Positions 8,827 to 18,560 are shown, counted from the first letter of the stretch. The stretch is DNA of 64,000 nt from Kocuria rosea (GCF_006094695.1 NZ_CP035103.1:1426001-1490000); one strand, 5' to 3'. Notes: generated by a model not told the origin, from the letters alone. Translations and numbers: made by a program.

Positions 8827-9906
8827 GTGACCGCATCCCCCCGCCCGCGCCGCGCCCTGCGCCGCCGCGGTCTCGAGTCCTGGGCGCTGCTGGGCTCCGC
8901 CGGGCTGCTGCTGGCCGGGGCGGTGCTGCCCGCCCCGTTCGTGATCGAGGCTCCCGGGCCCACGTTCAACACGGTGGGGGAGCACGACGGCCGGCAGCTG
9001 CTGGGGGTCTCCGGCGCCCCGACCTACCCGAGCGACTCCGTCCTGGACCTGACCACGGTCTACGTGACCGGCGGGCCCAACAAGAACGTCAACGTGCTCA
9101 CCGTGCTCGGGTCCTGGCTGGACCCGTCCGCCTCCGTGGTGCCGGCCGACACCCTCTACCCCCGGGACGTGTCGGGGGAGGAGGCCGACCAGTACAGCAT
9201 GGCGGCGATGAGCAGCTCGCAGGAGGACTCGGTCGCCGCCGCGCTGACGCACCTGGGCCAGGACTTCAGCACCCGGCTCTCCGTGCAGGACACGGTCCCG
9301 GGCGGCCCCGCGGAGGGGGTGCTCGAGCACGGCGACGTCCTGCGCGGCGTGGACGGGGAGCCCGTTTCGTCGCTGCCGTCCCTCAAGTCGGCTCTCGACG
9401 CGGCGGGGGAGCGCGGCGTCACCCTGCAGGTCGAGCGGGCCGGGTCGCCGCGCGACGTCGAGGTGGACACCGTGCGCGACGAGGCGTCGGGGAACTGGCA
9501 GCTCGGTGTGTTCCTGCTGGCCGCCTACGACTTCCCGATCGACGTGGCGTTCGAGCTCGACGAGGTCGGCGGGCCCAGCGCGGGGCTGATGTTCGCGCTG
9601 GGGATCGTCGACGAGATGACCCCGGGCTCGATCGCCGGGGACCGGCACGTGGCCGGCACCGGCACCATCACCCCGGAGGGGGAGGTGGGGCCCATCGGCG
9701 GCATCCGGCAGAAGCTCGAGGGGGCCGCGGCGGCCGGGGCGGAGGTCTTCCTCGCCCCGGCGGACAACTGCGCCGAGGCGCAGGGCCACGTCCCCGAGGG
9801 GCTGACGGTCGTGTCCGTGCGCACCCTCGACGACGCCGTGGCCGCCGCCGAGGCCGCCGGGAGCGGCGGGGACCTCTCCGCGCTGCCGGGGTGCGCCGCC
9901 CGATGA
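8827..9906 (+). CDS. PDZ-Lon membrane protease (YlbL-like)
   Basis: A 359-residue secreted or membrane-anchored serine protease. An N-terminal hydrophobic segment (about residues 18-38) is followed by a PDZ domain (DTVPGGPAEGVLEHGDVLRG) and a Lon-type catalytic domain. Ser251 in GGPSAGL and Lys296 in RQKLEGA form the expected Ser-Lys dyad. GTG 8827 starts the signal-anchor; a GATAAGCT -10-like box lies about 70 nt upstream. Homologues (YlbL, Rv3194c) act in the envelope. Its neighbour UPF0182 is conserved beside it. Confidence 0.9.
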   Translation: MTASPRPRRALRRRGLESWALLGSAGLLLAGAVLPAPFVIEAPGPTFNTVGEHDGRQLLGVSGAPTYPSDSVLDLTTVYVTGGPNKNVNVLTVLGSWLDPSASVVPADTLYPRDVSGEEADQYSMAAMSSSQEDSVAAALTHLGQDFSTRLSVQDTVPGGPAEGVLEHGDVLRGVDGEPVSSLPSLKSALDAAGERGVTLQVERAGSPRDVEVDTVRDEASGNWQLGVFLLAAYDFPIDVAFELDEVGGPSAGLMFALGIVDEMTPGSIAGDRHVAGTGTITPEGEVGPIGGIRQKLEGAAAAGAEVFLAPADNCAEAQGHVPEGLTVVSVRTLDDAVAAAEAAGSGGDLSALPGCAAR

Positions 9907-10063
9907 CGGGCGCCGTGTGCACGATTGCACCCCCGAGAAGCCCGCGGGCAGAATGGACGGGGTGCCCCGGCGACCCGCCGGCGGCGCTCCTCCTCGACGC
10001 AGGCCGCACCCCACGACTTCACGCACCACACCTGACGAACGACCCCGATTGCAGAGGTAACCA

Positions 10064-13051
10064 GTGACCGCCGGACCCACAGCCCCCCGACCACCGAGGC
10101 AGCAGCCAGCAGGACAGCGGCGGAAACGGGGTGCGCTGTGGCCGACGGTCGTGGTCGTCCTGGTCCTCGTGGCCGCCTTCGTGGGACTGACGCAGCTCTA
10201 CACGGACGTGCTGTGGTACGACCAGCTGGGCTACCTCAGCGTGTTCGTCACCGAGAACGTCACGAAGATCGTGATCTTCGTGGTCGCCGCCGTGCTCGTG
10301 GCGGCGCTGATGTTCGCCAGCCTCTTCCTCGCCTACCGCAGCCGGCCCATCACGGCCGAGTCCATCGTGGACGACAACCTGCGCCGCTACCAGGAGGCCC
10401 TCGAGCCGGTCCGCAAGATCGCCATCGTGGTGGTGCCCGTGCTCTTCGGGCTCTTCGCGGCGAGCACGGCGATGACCCAGTGGGACACCGTGCTGCTGTT
10501 CCTCAACCAGGAGCCGTTCGGCCAGGAGGACCCGCAGTTCGGCCTCGACATCGGCTTCTACGTCTTCACCCTCCCGTTCCTGCGCTTCCTCATCGGGTTC
10601 CTGGTCTCGGCGATCCTGCTGGCCGGCGTGGCGGGGATCCTGATGCACTACGTCTACGGCGGCATCCGGATCACCGAGCGGGGGCTCAGCACCACCCGGG
10701 CGTCCCGTGTGCACCTGGGGGTGCTGGCCGCGCTGTTCCTGCTGCTCCAGGCCGCGAACTTCTGGCTGGACCGGTACTCCACGCTGCAGTCCACGTCCGG
10801 GACGTGGACCGGCGCGCTGTACACCGACGTCAACGCCGTGATCCCCACCAAGGCGATCCTGGCGGCGGCCGCGCTGATCGTCGCGATCCTCTTCGTCGTC
10901 GCGTCCTTCATCGGCCGCTGGCGGCTGCCGATCATCGGCACCGCGATGCTGCTCGTGGTCGCGGTGGTGGCAGGCGGGATCTACCCGTGGATCGTCCAGC
11001 GCTTCCAGGTCACGCCCACCGAGCAGGCCCTGGAGAGCCAGTACATCCAGCGCAACATCGACCTCACCCGGTCGGCCTACGGGCTGGACGCGGCCGAGGT
11101 CATGCCGTACGACGCCACCACGGAGACCGAGCAGGGCGCCCTGCGCCAGGACACCGAGACCACCTCGAACATCCGTCTGCTGGACCCCAACGTGGTCTCG
11201 GCGGCGTTCTCGCAGCTGCAGCAGTTCCGCCCCTACTACCAGTTCCCGGACACCCTCAACGTGGACCGCTACGAGATCGACGGCGAGGTCCAGGACACCG
11301 TCATCGCCACGCGTGAGCTGAACCCCGACCAGAACCAGGGGTGGTTCAACCAGCACGTGGTCTACACCCACGGCTACGGCGTGGTCGCCGCCTACGGCAA
11401 CCGGGTCGAGGTGGACGGCAAGCCGCAGTTCATGCAGTCCGGCATCCCGTCCCGGGGCGTGATCTCGGACGACTACGAGCCGCGCATCTACTTCGGCGAG
11501 AACTCCCCGCTGTACTCCATCGTGGGCGGCGCCGAGGGCGACGAGCCCCTCGAGCTGGACCGCCCGCAGACGGCCGGCGACGAGGCCGGCGACGCCAAGA
11601 CGACGTTCGCCGGCAACGGCGGGCCCAGCATCGGCAACTTCTTCAACCGGCTCGCCTACGGCATCAAGTTCCAGTCCTCGGACATGCTGCTCTCGGACGC
11701 CGTGCGCCCGGAGTCGCAGATCCTCTACGACCGGGACCCGCGCGAGCGGATCGAGAAGGTCGCCCCGTACCTGACGGTCGACGGCGCCCCGTACCCGGCG
11801 ATCATCGACGGTCAGGTCCAGTGGATCGTGGACGCCTACACCACCTCGGACGCCTTCCCGTACTCGACGCCGTCGGTGCTGCAGGAGGCGACGCAGGACA
11901 CGCAGACCGCCCAGGGCGCCGCGGCGGCCCTGCCGCCGGAGCGGGTCAACTACATCCGCAACTCGGTCAAGGCCACGGTCAACGCCTATGACGGCTCGGT
12001 GAACCTGTACGCGTGGGACGACCAGGACCCGGTGCTGAAGGCGTGGCAGAACGTCTTCCCGAGCACGCTCAAGCCCTACTCCGAGATGTCGGCGGAGCTC
12101 ATGGCGCACGTGCGCTACCCGCAGGACATGTTCAAGGTCCAGCGGGAGCTGCTCAACCGCTACCACGTCACGGACTCCGGCAGCTTCTACCAGAACGACG
12201 ACGTGTGGTCCGTGCCCAACGACCCGACGCAGGACTCGGACGTGGCGCTGCCCCCGTACTACCTGTCGATGCGGATGCCCGGTGAGGAGGAGGCCAACTT
12301 CTCGCTCACCACCTCCTTCATCCCGCAGCAGTCGGAGACGGGCAACACCCGCAACGTGATGTACGGGTACCTCTCCGCCAACTCCGACGCCGGCACCGGC
12401 GAGGACGGCGTGAAGAGCGACGAGTACGGGACGCTGCGCCTCCTGGAGCTGCCGCGCTCGTCCGTGGTGCCCGGCCCGGGCCAGGCGCAGAACCTGTTCA
12501 ACTCGGACACCGACGTCTCCACGGAGCTGAACCTGCTCCGCCAGGGCGCCTCCGAGGTCATCAACGGCAACCTGCTCACCCTGCCCGCGGGCGGCGGCAT
12601 GCTCTACGTGCAGCCCGTCTACGTCCAGTCCTCGGGCGACGCCGCGTACCCGACGCTGCGGCGCGTGCTCGTCGGCTTCGGCGAGGAGGTGGGCTTCGCG
12701 CCGACCCTCGAGGAGGCCCTCGACGAGGTCTTCCAGGGCGACTCCGGGGCCCAGACGTCGTCCGGTGCGGGCGTCGACGAGGCGGAGGCCGGGAGCCCGG
12801 ACGGCGCCGGCGAGGACGGGGCCGAGGCCCCGGCCGGCGGCGCCAGCCTCGAGGACGCCCTCAGCGACGCCAACCAGGCGATCCAGGAGTCCGAGGAGGC
12901 CCTGCAGGACGGCGACTGGACGTCCTACGGCGAGGCCCAGCAGCGGCTGCAGGACGCCATCGAGCGGGCGCTCGAGGCGGACGGCGTCGTCGCCCCCGAG
13001 GCGGAGGGCGCCCTGGCCCCCGAGGAGCCGGCCGAGCAGCCCGCCGAGTAG
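10064..13051 (+). CDS. UPF0182 family membrane protein
   Basis: A 995-residue protein with about seven hydrophobic segments in the first 310 residues, then a large extracytoplasmic domain. The last 120 residues are rich in Ala, Glu and Asp and partly helical. GTG 10064 follows an AGAGG ribosome-binding site. The family (Rv3193c type) is widespread in actinobacteria and has no settled function. It stands downstream of the PDZ-Lon gene by 157 bp and just upstream of the initiator tRNA. Confidence 0.9.
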   Translation: MTAGPTAPRPPRQQPAGQRRKRGALWPTVVVVLVLVAAFVGLTQLYTDVLWYDQLGYLSVFVTENVTKIVIFVVAAVLVAALMFASLFLAYRSRPITAESIVDDNLRRYQEALEPVRKIAIVVVPVLFGLFAASTAMTQWDTVLLFLNQEPFGQEDPQFGLDIGFYVFTLPFLRFLIGFLVSAILLAGVAGILMHYVYGGIRITERGLSTTRASRVHLGVLAALFLLLQAANFWLDRYSTLQSTSGTWTGALYTDVNAVIPTKAILAAAALIVAILFVVASFIGRWRLPIIGTAMLLVVAVVAGGIYPWIVQRFQVTPTEQALESQYIQRNIDLTRSAYGLDAAEVMPYDATTETEQGALRQDTETTSNIRLLDPNVVSAAFSQLQQFRPYYQFPDTLNVDRYEIDGEVQDTVIATRELNPDQNQGWFNQHVVYTHGYGVVAAYGNRVEVDGKPQFMQSGIPSRGVISDDYEPRIYFGENSPLYSIVGGAEGDEPLELDRPQTAGDEAGDAKTTFAGNGGPSIGNFFNRLAYGIKFQSSDMLLSDAVRPESQILYDRDPRERIEKVAPYLTVDGAPYPAIIDGQVQWIVDAYTTSDAFPYSTPSVLQEATQDTQTAQGAAAALPPERVNYIRNSVKATVNAYDGSVNLYAWDDQDPVLKAWQNVFPSTLKPYSEMSAELMAHVRYPQDMFKVQRELLNRYHVTDSGSFYQNDDVWSVPNDPTQDSDVALPPYYLSMRMPGEEEANFSLTTSFIPQQSETGNTRNVMYGYLSANSDAGTGEDGVKSDEYGTLRLLELPRSSVVPGPGQAQNLFNSDTDVSTELNLLRQGASEVINGNLLTLPAGGGMLYVQPVYVQSSGDAAYPTLRRVLVGFGEEVGFAPTLEEALDEVFQGDSGAQTSSGAGVDEAEAGSPDGAGEDGAEAPAGGASLEDALSDANQAIQESEEALQDGDWTSYGEAQQRLQDAIERALEADGVVAPEAEGALAPEEPAEQPAE

Positions 13052-13097
13052 CCGATTTGCGGGTCCACCCCGCGGCACGTATAGTCATACATGTCGC

Positions 13098-13174
13098 CGC
13101 GGGGTGGAGCAGTTCGGTAGCTCGCTGGGCTCATAACCCAGAGGTCGCAAGTTCAAATCTTGCCCCCGCAACCA
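13098..13174 (+). tRNA. Initiator tRNA-fMet (CAT)
   Basis: A 77-nt cloverleaf with encoded CCA. The anticodon CAT is at 13132-13134, in the loop of a CTGGG/CCCAG stem that gives the three consecutive G-C pairs of initiator tRNA. The acceptor arm pairs GCGGGG with CCCCGC while position 1 is C opposite A72, the unpaired C1-A72 that marks initiators for formylation. The T arm is GCAAG-TTCAAAT-CTTGC. It is transcribed away from the UPF0182 gene and ends at a strong hairpin. Confidence 0.95.
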
Positions 13175-13177
13175 CAG

Positions 13178-13210
13178 AAGGCCCCCGGACCGTCACGGTC
13201 CGGGGGCCTT
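13178..13210 (+). terminator. Terminator after tRNA-fMet
   Basis: A 15-bp perfect stem (13178-13192 with 13196-13210) with a TCA loop begins 3 nt after the tRNA CCA. There is no T-tract, as is common at very high GC. Confidence 0.75.
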
Positions 13211-13240
13211 CGCCTTGCCCGGAGGACCCCGGGCGGGAAG

Positions 13241-13270
13241 GAGCCCCCACGGCCGCGGCCGTGGGGGCTC
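13241..13270. terminator. GC-rich palindrome downstream of pspA
   Basis: A perfect 30-bp palindrome (GAGCCCCCACGGCCG and its complement) lies between the tRNA terminator and the 3' end of pspA. It could terminate pspA on the minus strand. Confidence 0.55.
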
Positions 13271-13295
13271 TTCCGTGCCCGGGGACGGGGCGGGG

Positions 13296-14039
13296 TCAGA
13301 CCTCTTCGGAGGAGACGATCCGCTCGGCGTTGCGGGACTTCAGGGCGGCGAGCCGGGCCTCGATCTCCGACTGCTGGCCCAGGGACTCGAGGGACTCGAA
13401 CTGCGCGTCCAGGGAGGACGCGGCGAGCTCCTGCTGGCCCAGGACACGGGCCTCCTCGCGGCGGATCTTGTCCTCGAAGCGGGAGACCTCGCTCGTCGGG
13501 TCGAGCACGTCGAAGGCCTTGAGCGCGTCCTGGACCTGCGACTGCGCCTGCGCGGTCTTCTGCCGGGCGTTGAGCTCGTCCCGCTTGTTGGACAGCTCCT
13601 GGAGCTTGCCCCGCATCTTGTTGAGCCCGTCCTTGAGCTTCTCCACGACCTGGGTCTGGGACTGGATCTGCGGTTCGGCGCCGCGCGCCTCCGTCTCGTA
13701 CTGGATCTGGCGCTGGAGGGCGACCTTGGCGAGGTTGTCGAACTTCTCGGCCTCGGAGGACTTGCCGGCGCCCCGGTACTCCTCGGCCTTGTTCGAGGCC
13801 GCGAGGGCCTTGTTGCCCCACTCCTGGGACTCGCGCACGTCCTCCGCGTGGTCCTGCTCGAGCAGGCGCAGGCTGCCGATGGTCTGCGCGACGGCGGCCT
13901 CGGCCTCGCGGATGTTCTCGGTGTAGTCGCGGACCATCTGGTCCAGCATGAGCTGGGGGTCCTCGGCGGCGTCGATCATGCCGTTGATGTTGGCCTTCGC
14001 GAGCTGGGCGATGCGGCCGAAGATGGACTGCTTGATCAT
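13296..14039 (-). CDS. pspA: Phage shock protein A (PspA/IM30)
   Basis: A 247-residue, almost fully helical ESCRT-III-like protein that binds stressed membranes. The N-terminus MIKQSIFGRIAQLAKANIN is the amphipathic membrane-binding helix, followed by AEDPQLMLDQMVRDY, typical of the family, and long coiled coils. Upstream in-frame codons extend into low-complexity sequence. ATG 14039 has AGAAGGAAC just before it, which fixes the start. Its neighbour is a TPM-domain membrane protein on the same strand, so the pair probably forms an envelope-stress unit. Confidence 0.95.
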   Translation of the reverse strand: MIKQSIFGRIAQLAKANINGMIDAAEDPQLMLDQMVRDYTENIREAEAAVAQTIGSLRLLEQDHAEDVRESQEWGNKALAASNKAEEYRGAGKSSEAEKFDNLAKVALQRQIQYETEARGAEPQIQSQTQVVEKLKDGLNKMRGKLQELSNKRDELNARQKTAQAQSQVQDALKAFDVLDPTSEVSRFEDKIRREEARVLGQQELAASSLDAQFESLESLGQQSEIEARLAALKSRNAERIVSSEEV

Positions 14040-14087
14040 GGTTCCTTCTCTCCTCTGGTGCTTCCCGGGAGGGGCTCCCGGGATCAT

Positions 14088-14123
14088 GGGTCGGTCGGGG
14101 ACGGTGGGTCGGTCAGGGGTCAC
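14088..14123. repeat. Two 18-bp imperfect tandem copies
   Basis: GGGTCGGTCGGGGACGGT is followed directly by GGGTCGGTCAGGGGTCAC in the gap between the TPM gene and pspA. An adjacent CCCGGGAGGGGCTCCCGGG hairpin lies at about 14064-14082. Confidence 0.5.
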
Positions 14124-14193
14124 GGGGCGGACGAGGGTCAGAGGGGCGGCGGTGCGCGGTGCCCGTCCGGCGGCGGGCGCCCGTCGGCGCGGA

Positions 14194-16245
14194 TCAGAAG
14201 CTGCCGCCGATGCCGCCGCCGAAGCCTCCGCCGCCACCGCCGAACCCGCCGCCGAAGCTGCCGCCGAAGCCTCCGCCGCCACCGCCGAAGCCTCCGCCGC
14301 CGTTGAGGATCGAGCCGAGGAGGATGCCGCCGAGCATCGCGCCGCCCAGACCGCTGTTGGAGCGGCCCCGGTGGCCGCCCATCCCCACGGGCGTGCCGAA
14401 GCCGCCGTAGGAGAAGGAGTCGACGTCCTGCTGGGCGATGTACTGGGCCTCGCCGGCGAGCCGGACGGCCTCGTTGGCGCAGGTCAGCGCCTCGGAGGGG
14501 TCCGACTTCCGGGCCTGCTGGGCGGCCTCCAGGTAGCGCTCGGCCTCCGCGAGGCGGGTGCGGGCCTCCGGGCCGACACCGCCGCGGCGGGCCCAGATGT
14601 ACTCGCTCGCCGAGCTCAGCTGCGCCTGCGCGGAGACGAGGGTGTGGGCGAGGGTCTCCCGCGCGGAGCGGTCCCGGTCGTTCTGGGAGCGCACCGACGC
14701 GAGCCCCTTGTCGAGCTCGTCCTTGGCCACTGCCAGACGCCGGCTCAGGCCGAGCGGGTCGATCCGTCCCGCGCCCATCTGCTCCTCGACGGTGCGCAGG
14801 ACGGCGCCGACGCCGGCGACCGCCCCGGCGAGCTCCGGGTTGGAGCCGCGCCGGACGAGGGCGTCCGCCTCGGCGACGTCCCGCTGGGCGATGGTCACGG
14901 CGTCCTTGAGGGACTCCTCGGCGTGGGCGAGCTCGGTGGCCGCGTGCTCCACGGCGTCGAGCAGGCCCCCGGCCTGCCCCACGCCCTCCTCGGCGGCGCG
15001 GATGTCCAGCACGGCGTCGCTCGTGCGCCCGGCGGCGAGGTCGGTGCGGGCCTCCTCCACGGCGGTGTCCACGAAGTCGAGCCGGTCCCGGGCCTGGTCG
15101 ATGTTGTCCTTGACGGGGGCGAGCGCCGTGTCGTTGTAGCGGGCGGTGAGCTCCCGCAGCCGGGCGTCGGCCGTGCCGAAGCGGGGGCGCACGGCCTCGG
15201 CCTGGCGCCGCACCTCCTCGAGCGCCTGCGGGGCGCGGGACTCCAGTTGGCGCAGCGAGCTGAACGCCTCCTGGTGCTCCTGGAGCGGGCGCTGGGCGTC
15301 CTGGGAGCGGGCGATGATCTCGCCGAGCCAGGCGCGCTGCTGCTCCTCGGTATCGGGGATGTGGTCCTCGAGCTGCTGCTGGAGGGCGAAGGAGGCCTGC
15401 ATGTGCTTCTTGGCGTCCTGGACGGCGCGGCGGAACGGCTCGACCTGCTCGTCCCCGTACTGCAGCTGGGCGAAGGCCAGCTCCTGCTCGGAGTGCTGGA
15501 TGGCGTTGTCGGTGGACACCAGCAGCTCCCCGGCCCGCTTGCGCAGCTCCGGCACCGGGACCTCCTGGTAGGGGCCGGCGGGACCCTGCGGAGCGCCCCG
15601 GCCGCCGGGCCCGCCCTGCGGGGCGGACCCCTGCTGCCGGCGCTTCTTGTTGCGGGAGGCCATGCCGTAGACGGCGAGCCCGCCGAGGCCGAGCGCCCCG
15701 AGACCGAGCAGGCCGAAGCCCGCGCCGCCCCCGTCCGAGCTCTCCCCGGTCCCGGCGGGGGCGCCGGAGAGCTCGGTCTCGATGCCCTCGACGGCCCCCT
15801 CGACCGCGCCGTCCCAGTCGTCGGCCGCGAGCGCCGGGGTGATGAACTGCCGGTTGATGCGCTCCTGCTGCTCGGTGCTGAGGGGCCCCGTGGAGTACGC
15901 GGAGAAGCGCTGCTGCCGGTCCTCCGTGGCGACGACCAGCACCGCGTCCGAGCTGCCGAGCCCGTTGAGCTCGGCGAACTCCTGCAGCCACTCGTCGGGA
16001 TCCGAGGGGTCGGTGAAGGTGTCGACGAACACGGCGGTGAGGGTGATCCCCTCCTGGGTGGCGAGCTCGCGCACGTCCGCGGCCAGCGCGGAGGGATCCT
16101 CCAGCACCCCGGACTCGTCGACGATCCGCTCGCCCGGGGGCACGTCGACGGGCGGCTGGGCGAGAGCCGCTCCCGCGGGTACGAACAGGGCGAGCGTCAG
16201 GCCGCAGCCGGCGGCGGTCCGGCGGGCAATGGGGCGCCAGTGCAT
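14194..16245 (-). CDS. TPM-domain membrane protein with Gly-rich tail
   Basis: A 683-residue exported protein. A signal peptide (residues 1-30, ending AALAQPP) leads into a TPM/YgcG domain with ERIVDESGVLEDPSALAADV, TLTAVFVDTF and SDAVLVVATEDRQ. A membrane segment (GFGLLGLGALGLGGLAVYG) near 180 is followed by a KKRR stop-transfer motif and about 400 residues of predicted coiled coil. The last 40 residues are almost only Gly and Phe. ATG 16245 is preceded by GAGGGAG. Such TPM proteins often accompany PspA in actinobacteria. Function is unproven. Confidence 0.85.
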   Translation of the reverse strand: MHWRPIARRTAAGCGLTLALFVPAGAALAQPPVDVPPGERIVDESGVLEDPSALAADVRELATQEGITLTAVFVDTFTDPSDPDEWLQEFAELNGLGSSDAVLVVATEDRQQRFSAYSTGPLSTEQQERINRQFITPALAADDWDGAVEGAVEGIETELSGAPAGTGESSDGGGAGFGLLGLGALGLGGLAVYGMASRNKKRRQQGSAPQGGPGGRGAPQGPAGPYQEVPVPELRKRAGELLVSTDNAIQHSEQELAFAQLQYGDEQVEPFRRAVQDAKKHMQASFALQQQLEDHIPDTEEQQRAWLGEIIARSQDAQRPLQEHQEAFSSLRQLESRAPQALEEVRRQAEAVRPRFGTADARLRELTARYNDTALAPVKDNIDQARDRLDFVDTAVEEARTDLAAGRTSDAVLDIRAAEEGVGQAGGLLDAVEHAATELAHAEESLKDAVTIAQRDVAEADALVRRGSNPELAGAVAGVGAVLRTVEEQMGAGRIDPLGLSRRLAVAKDELDKGLASVRSQNDRDRSARETLAHTLVSAQAQLSSASEYIWARRGGVGPEARTRLAEAERYLEAAQQARKSDPSEALTCANEAVRLAGEAQYIAQQDVDSFSYGGFGTPVGMGGHRGRSNSGLGGAMLGGILLGSILNGGGGFGGGGGGFGGSFGGGFGGGGGGFGGGIGGSF

Positions 16246-16524
16246 GATCTCCCTCACGTGGTCGGTGCTCCCGATTCTAGGGCGAGGGCGTCACGGCGTG
16301 GCGATCGGCGCCGGACCTACGCGCAGGGCGAAACCACAAGGCGGCTGATGACCTGCGGGCGGGCCCCGGCGGTCCCCGGCCGCCGTCCGGGCGGCGCCCG
16401 GGGAACGGCCAGGGCTCTCAGCGTCGTCTCAGTGCGGACGTGGATACTTGGGGACAGAGCCGCCCGTGCCACCCCGTCCGCACCGGGGACCGCCGGGCCC
16501 GTCCGTTTCCAGGAGGAGACCCCC

Positions 16525-18000
16525 ATGTCCGAGCCCCGCGACCCGCGGTACGGTGCCGATCCACAGCTCACACAGCCCCTCCCGCCCGTCTACGGCCGTC
16601 CGGCCCACGACCCGTGGGCGTCCGGCGCCGAGCAGGACGCGCGCGCCGGCCACGGGGCACCGCAGGCCGGCGGCCAGGACGCGGGCCCCTACGCCGGGGC
16701 GTGGCAGGGCGCCGGGGACCCCGCCGCCCGGCACCCGTGGGGGAACGGCACCGGGAGCGGCACCGGGGGCCGCCGGGAGCGGCGGCGCTTCTCGGGGGGA
16801 TCGCTCGTGACGGGCATGGTCCTGGCCGCACTGGTGGGGGCGGGGGCGGCCGTCGGGACGGACGCCCTGCTGGACGGCGGCGGCGCGGCACCGGCGGCGG
16901 GCGGGTCGACGTCCAGCTCGGTCATCGTCAACGACCAGGACGAGGTGAACGCGGTCACCGCGGCGGCCGTGAAGGCGTCCCCGTCCGTGGTGACGATCTC
17001 CGCGTCCGGCGGCGGTCAGAACGGCTCCGGCTCGGGGGTGATCATCGACGACGAGGGCCACATCCTCACCAACACGCACGTGGTGACCCTCGACGGGACC
17101 ACGAGCAGCCCCTCCCTCGAGGTGCAGCTCGACGACGGCAGGGTGCTGCCGGCCGAGGTGGTCGGCACCGACCCGCTGTCCGACCTCGCGGTGCTCAAGG
17201 TCGACGCCCAGGGGCTGACCCCGGCGACCCTGGGCTCCCTGGACGACGTGAACGTGGGCGACACGGCCATCGCGATCGGCGCGCCGCTGGGCCTCGCGGG
17301 CACGGTGACCGACGGGATCGTCTCCACCCTCAACCGGACCATCACGGTGGCCTCCTCCGCCGCGCCGTCCACGCCGTCGGAGGGCGACGGCGAGGGCGAG
17401 GAGCAGGGCGGCGGCAACGACTTCTTCTTCAACTTCCCCGACGAGGACGGCGGCTCCGGCGGCCGCTCGCAGGGATCCTCGCCGTCGGTGTTCCTCAACG
17501 TGATCCAGACCGACGCGGCCATCAACCCCGGCAACTCCGGCGGGCCGCTGATCGACACGGACGGCGAGGTGATCGGGATCAACGTGGCCATCGCCTCGGC
17601 CGGTTCCGGCACGGAGGCCGGCAACATCGGCGTGGGCTTCTCGATCCCCGTCGACACCGCCCAGCGGGTGGCCGTGGAGATCATCAACAACGGCCGGGCC
17701 ACGCACGGCTACCTCGGCACGAGCGTGAGCGCCGCCCCGGGCGCGGACGGCCGGAGCCGGGCCTTCTCCGACGGCGCCGCGGTGGAGCAGGTCGTGCCCG
17801 GCTCGCCGGCCGACGAGGCCGGACTGGAGGTGGGCGACGTGATCACGGAGTTCGACGGCCACCGCATCCAGGACGCGAGCTCCCTGACGGCGGCCGTGCG
17901 CGAGCTGCCCGCCGGTGGGACCGGGACGATGACGTTCGTGCGGGACGGCGAGGAGCGCACCGCGGACGTGACGGTCGGGGACGCCGAGGAGCAGCAGTGA
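16525..18000 (+). CDS. HtrA-type serine protease with PDZ domain
   Basis: A 491-residue trypsin-fold protease. The first 90 residues are disordered and Pro/Gly/Ala-rich, then a transmembrane helix (LVTGMVLAALVGAGAAVG) anchors the catalytic domain outside. The triad is His185 (NTHVV), Asp220 (SDLAVLK) and Ser338 (NPGNSGGPL). A Gly/Glu/Phe-rich insertion at about 285-325 separates the last two. A PDZ domain (VVPGSPADEAGLEVGDVI) closes the protein. A strong AGGAGGAG site lies before ATG 16525. It is expected to degrade or chaperone misfolded extracytoplasmic proteins. Confidence 0.93.
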   Translation: MSEPRDPRYGADPQLTQPLPPVYGRPAHDPWASGAEQDARAGHGAPQAGGQDAGPYAGAWQGAGDPAARHPWGNGTGSGTGGRRERRRFSGGSLVTGMVLAALVGAGAAVGTDALLDGGGAAPAAGGSTSSSVIVNDQDEVNAVTAAAVKASPSVVTISASGGGQNGSGSGVIIDDEGHILTNTHVVTLDGTTSSPSLEVQLDDGRVLPAEVVGTDPLSDLAVLKVDAQGLTPATLGSLDDVNVGDTAIAIGAPLGLAGTVTDGIVSTLNRTITVASSAAPSTPSEGDGEGEEQGGGNDFFFNFPDEDGGSGGRSQGSSPSVFLNVIQTDAAINPGNSGGPLIDTDGEVIGINVAIASAGSGTEAGNIGVGFSIPVDTAQRVAVEIINNGRATHGYLGTSVSAAPGADGRSRAFSDGAAVEQVVPGSPADEAGLEVGDVITEFDGHRIQDASSLTAAVRELPAGGTGTMTFVRDGEERTADVTVGDAEEQQ

Positions 18001-18034
18001 GCGGCCGGCCCCGGCGGGCGGCCGGTCGCCGGGG

Positions 18035-18502
18035 CTAGCTCCCGGCGCCCGCGAAGCCCAGCTGGCGCCAGGCCTCGTAGACGGCGATGGACGCCGAGTT
18101 CGCGAGGTTCAGCGACCTCCGGGCCGGCAGCATGGGGATGCGGACCCGCGCGGTGACGTGCGGGTCAGCCTTCACCGCGGCGGGCAGGCCCACCGACTCG
18201 GGGCCGAACAGCAGCACGTCCCCGGGGCGGTAGGCCACGTCCGTGTGCGAGACCTCGCCGTCGGTGGTGAACGCCCAGACCCGTTCCGGGGCCAGGGCGG
18301 CCCAGGCCGCGTCCAGGTCCGGGTGGACGGTCAGCACCGCGAGGTCGTGGTAGTCGAGGCCGGCCCGGCGCAGGTGCGCGGAGCCGAAGTCGAAGCCCAG
18401 CGGCTCCACGAGGTGCAGCTCGGCCCCGGTGACCGCGGCGAGGCGGATCGCGTTGCCGGTGTTGCCCGGGATCTCGGGGGTGTGGAAGAGGATGCGGAGC
18501 AT
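18035..18502 (-). CDS. trmL: tRNA (cytidine34-2'-O)-methyltransferase, SPOUT class
   Basis: A 155-residue single-domain SPOUT enzyme. It begins MLRILFHTPEIPGNTGNAIR (motif 1, with the conserved Asn-Thr-Gly-Asn) and has LLFGPESVGLP (motif 2) and IPMLPARRSLNLANSASIAVYEA (motif 3, trefoil knot). Length and motifs match TrmL, which methylates the wobble ribose of certain tRNALeu species. It is divergent from the cysteine desulfurase gene. Confidence 0.9.
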   Translation of the reverse strand: MLRILFHTPEIPGNTGNAIRLAAVTGAELHLVEPLGFDFGSAHLRRAGLDYHDLAVLTVHPDLDAAWAALAPERVWAFTTDGEVSHTDVAYRPGDVLLFGPESVGLPAAVKADPHVTARVRIPMLPARRSLNLANSASIAVYEAWRQLGFAGAGS

Positions 18503-18547
18503 GACCGCCAGTCTACGGACGCCGGACGCACGCCCGGGCCGGGGCCC

Positions 18548-18553
18548 TAGACT
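18548..18553 (+). promoter_or_regulatory. Leaderless -10 box of the cysteine desulfurase gene
   Basis: TAGACT ends 7 nt before GTG 18561, matching the pattern at 2693 and 21127. No Shine-Dalgarno sequence is present, so this supports a leaderless start. Confidence 0.6.
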
Positions 18554-18560
18554 GGAGTCC

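Noticed and set aside
3898..9906. A 2002-codon open frame on the plus strand, and others such as 218-2830
   Set aside because: Very high GC makes long stop-free shadow frames. The frame crosses several well-supported genes on both strands; only its end (8827-9906) is a real gene.
13098..13174. Initiator tRNA as an integration site
   Set aside because: No integrase or repeat of its 3' end is found nearby. The only integrase uses the tadA core.
14159..14410. A proline-rich plus-strand frame
   Set aside because: It is the antisense of the Gly-rich tail of the TPM-domain protein.
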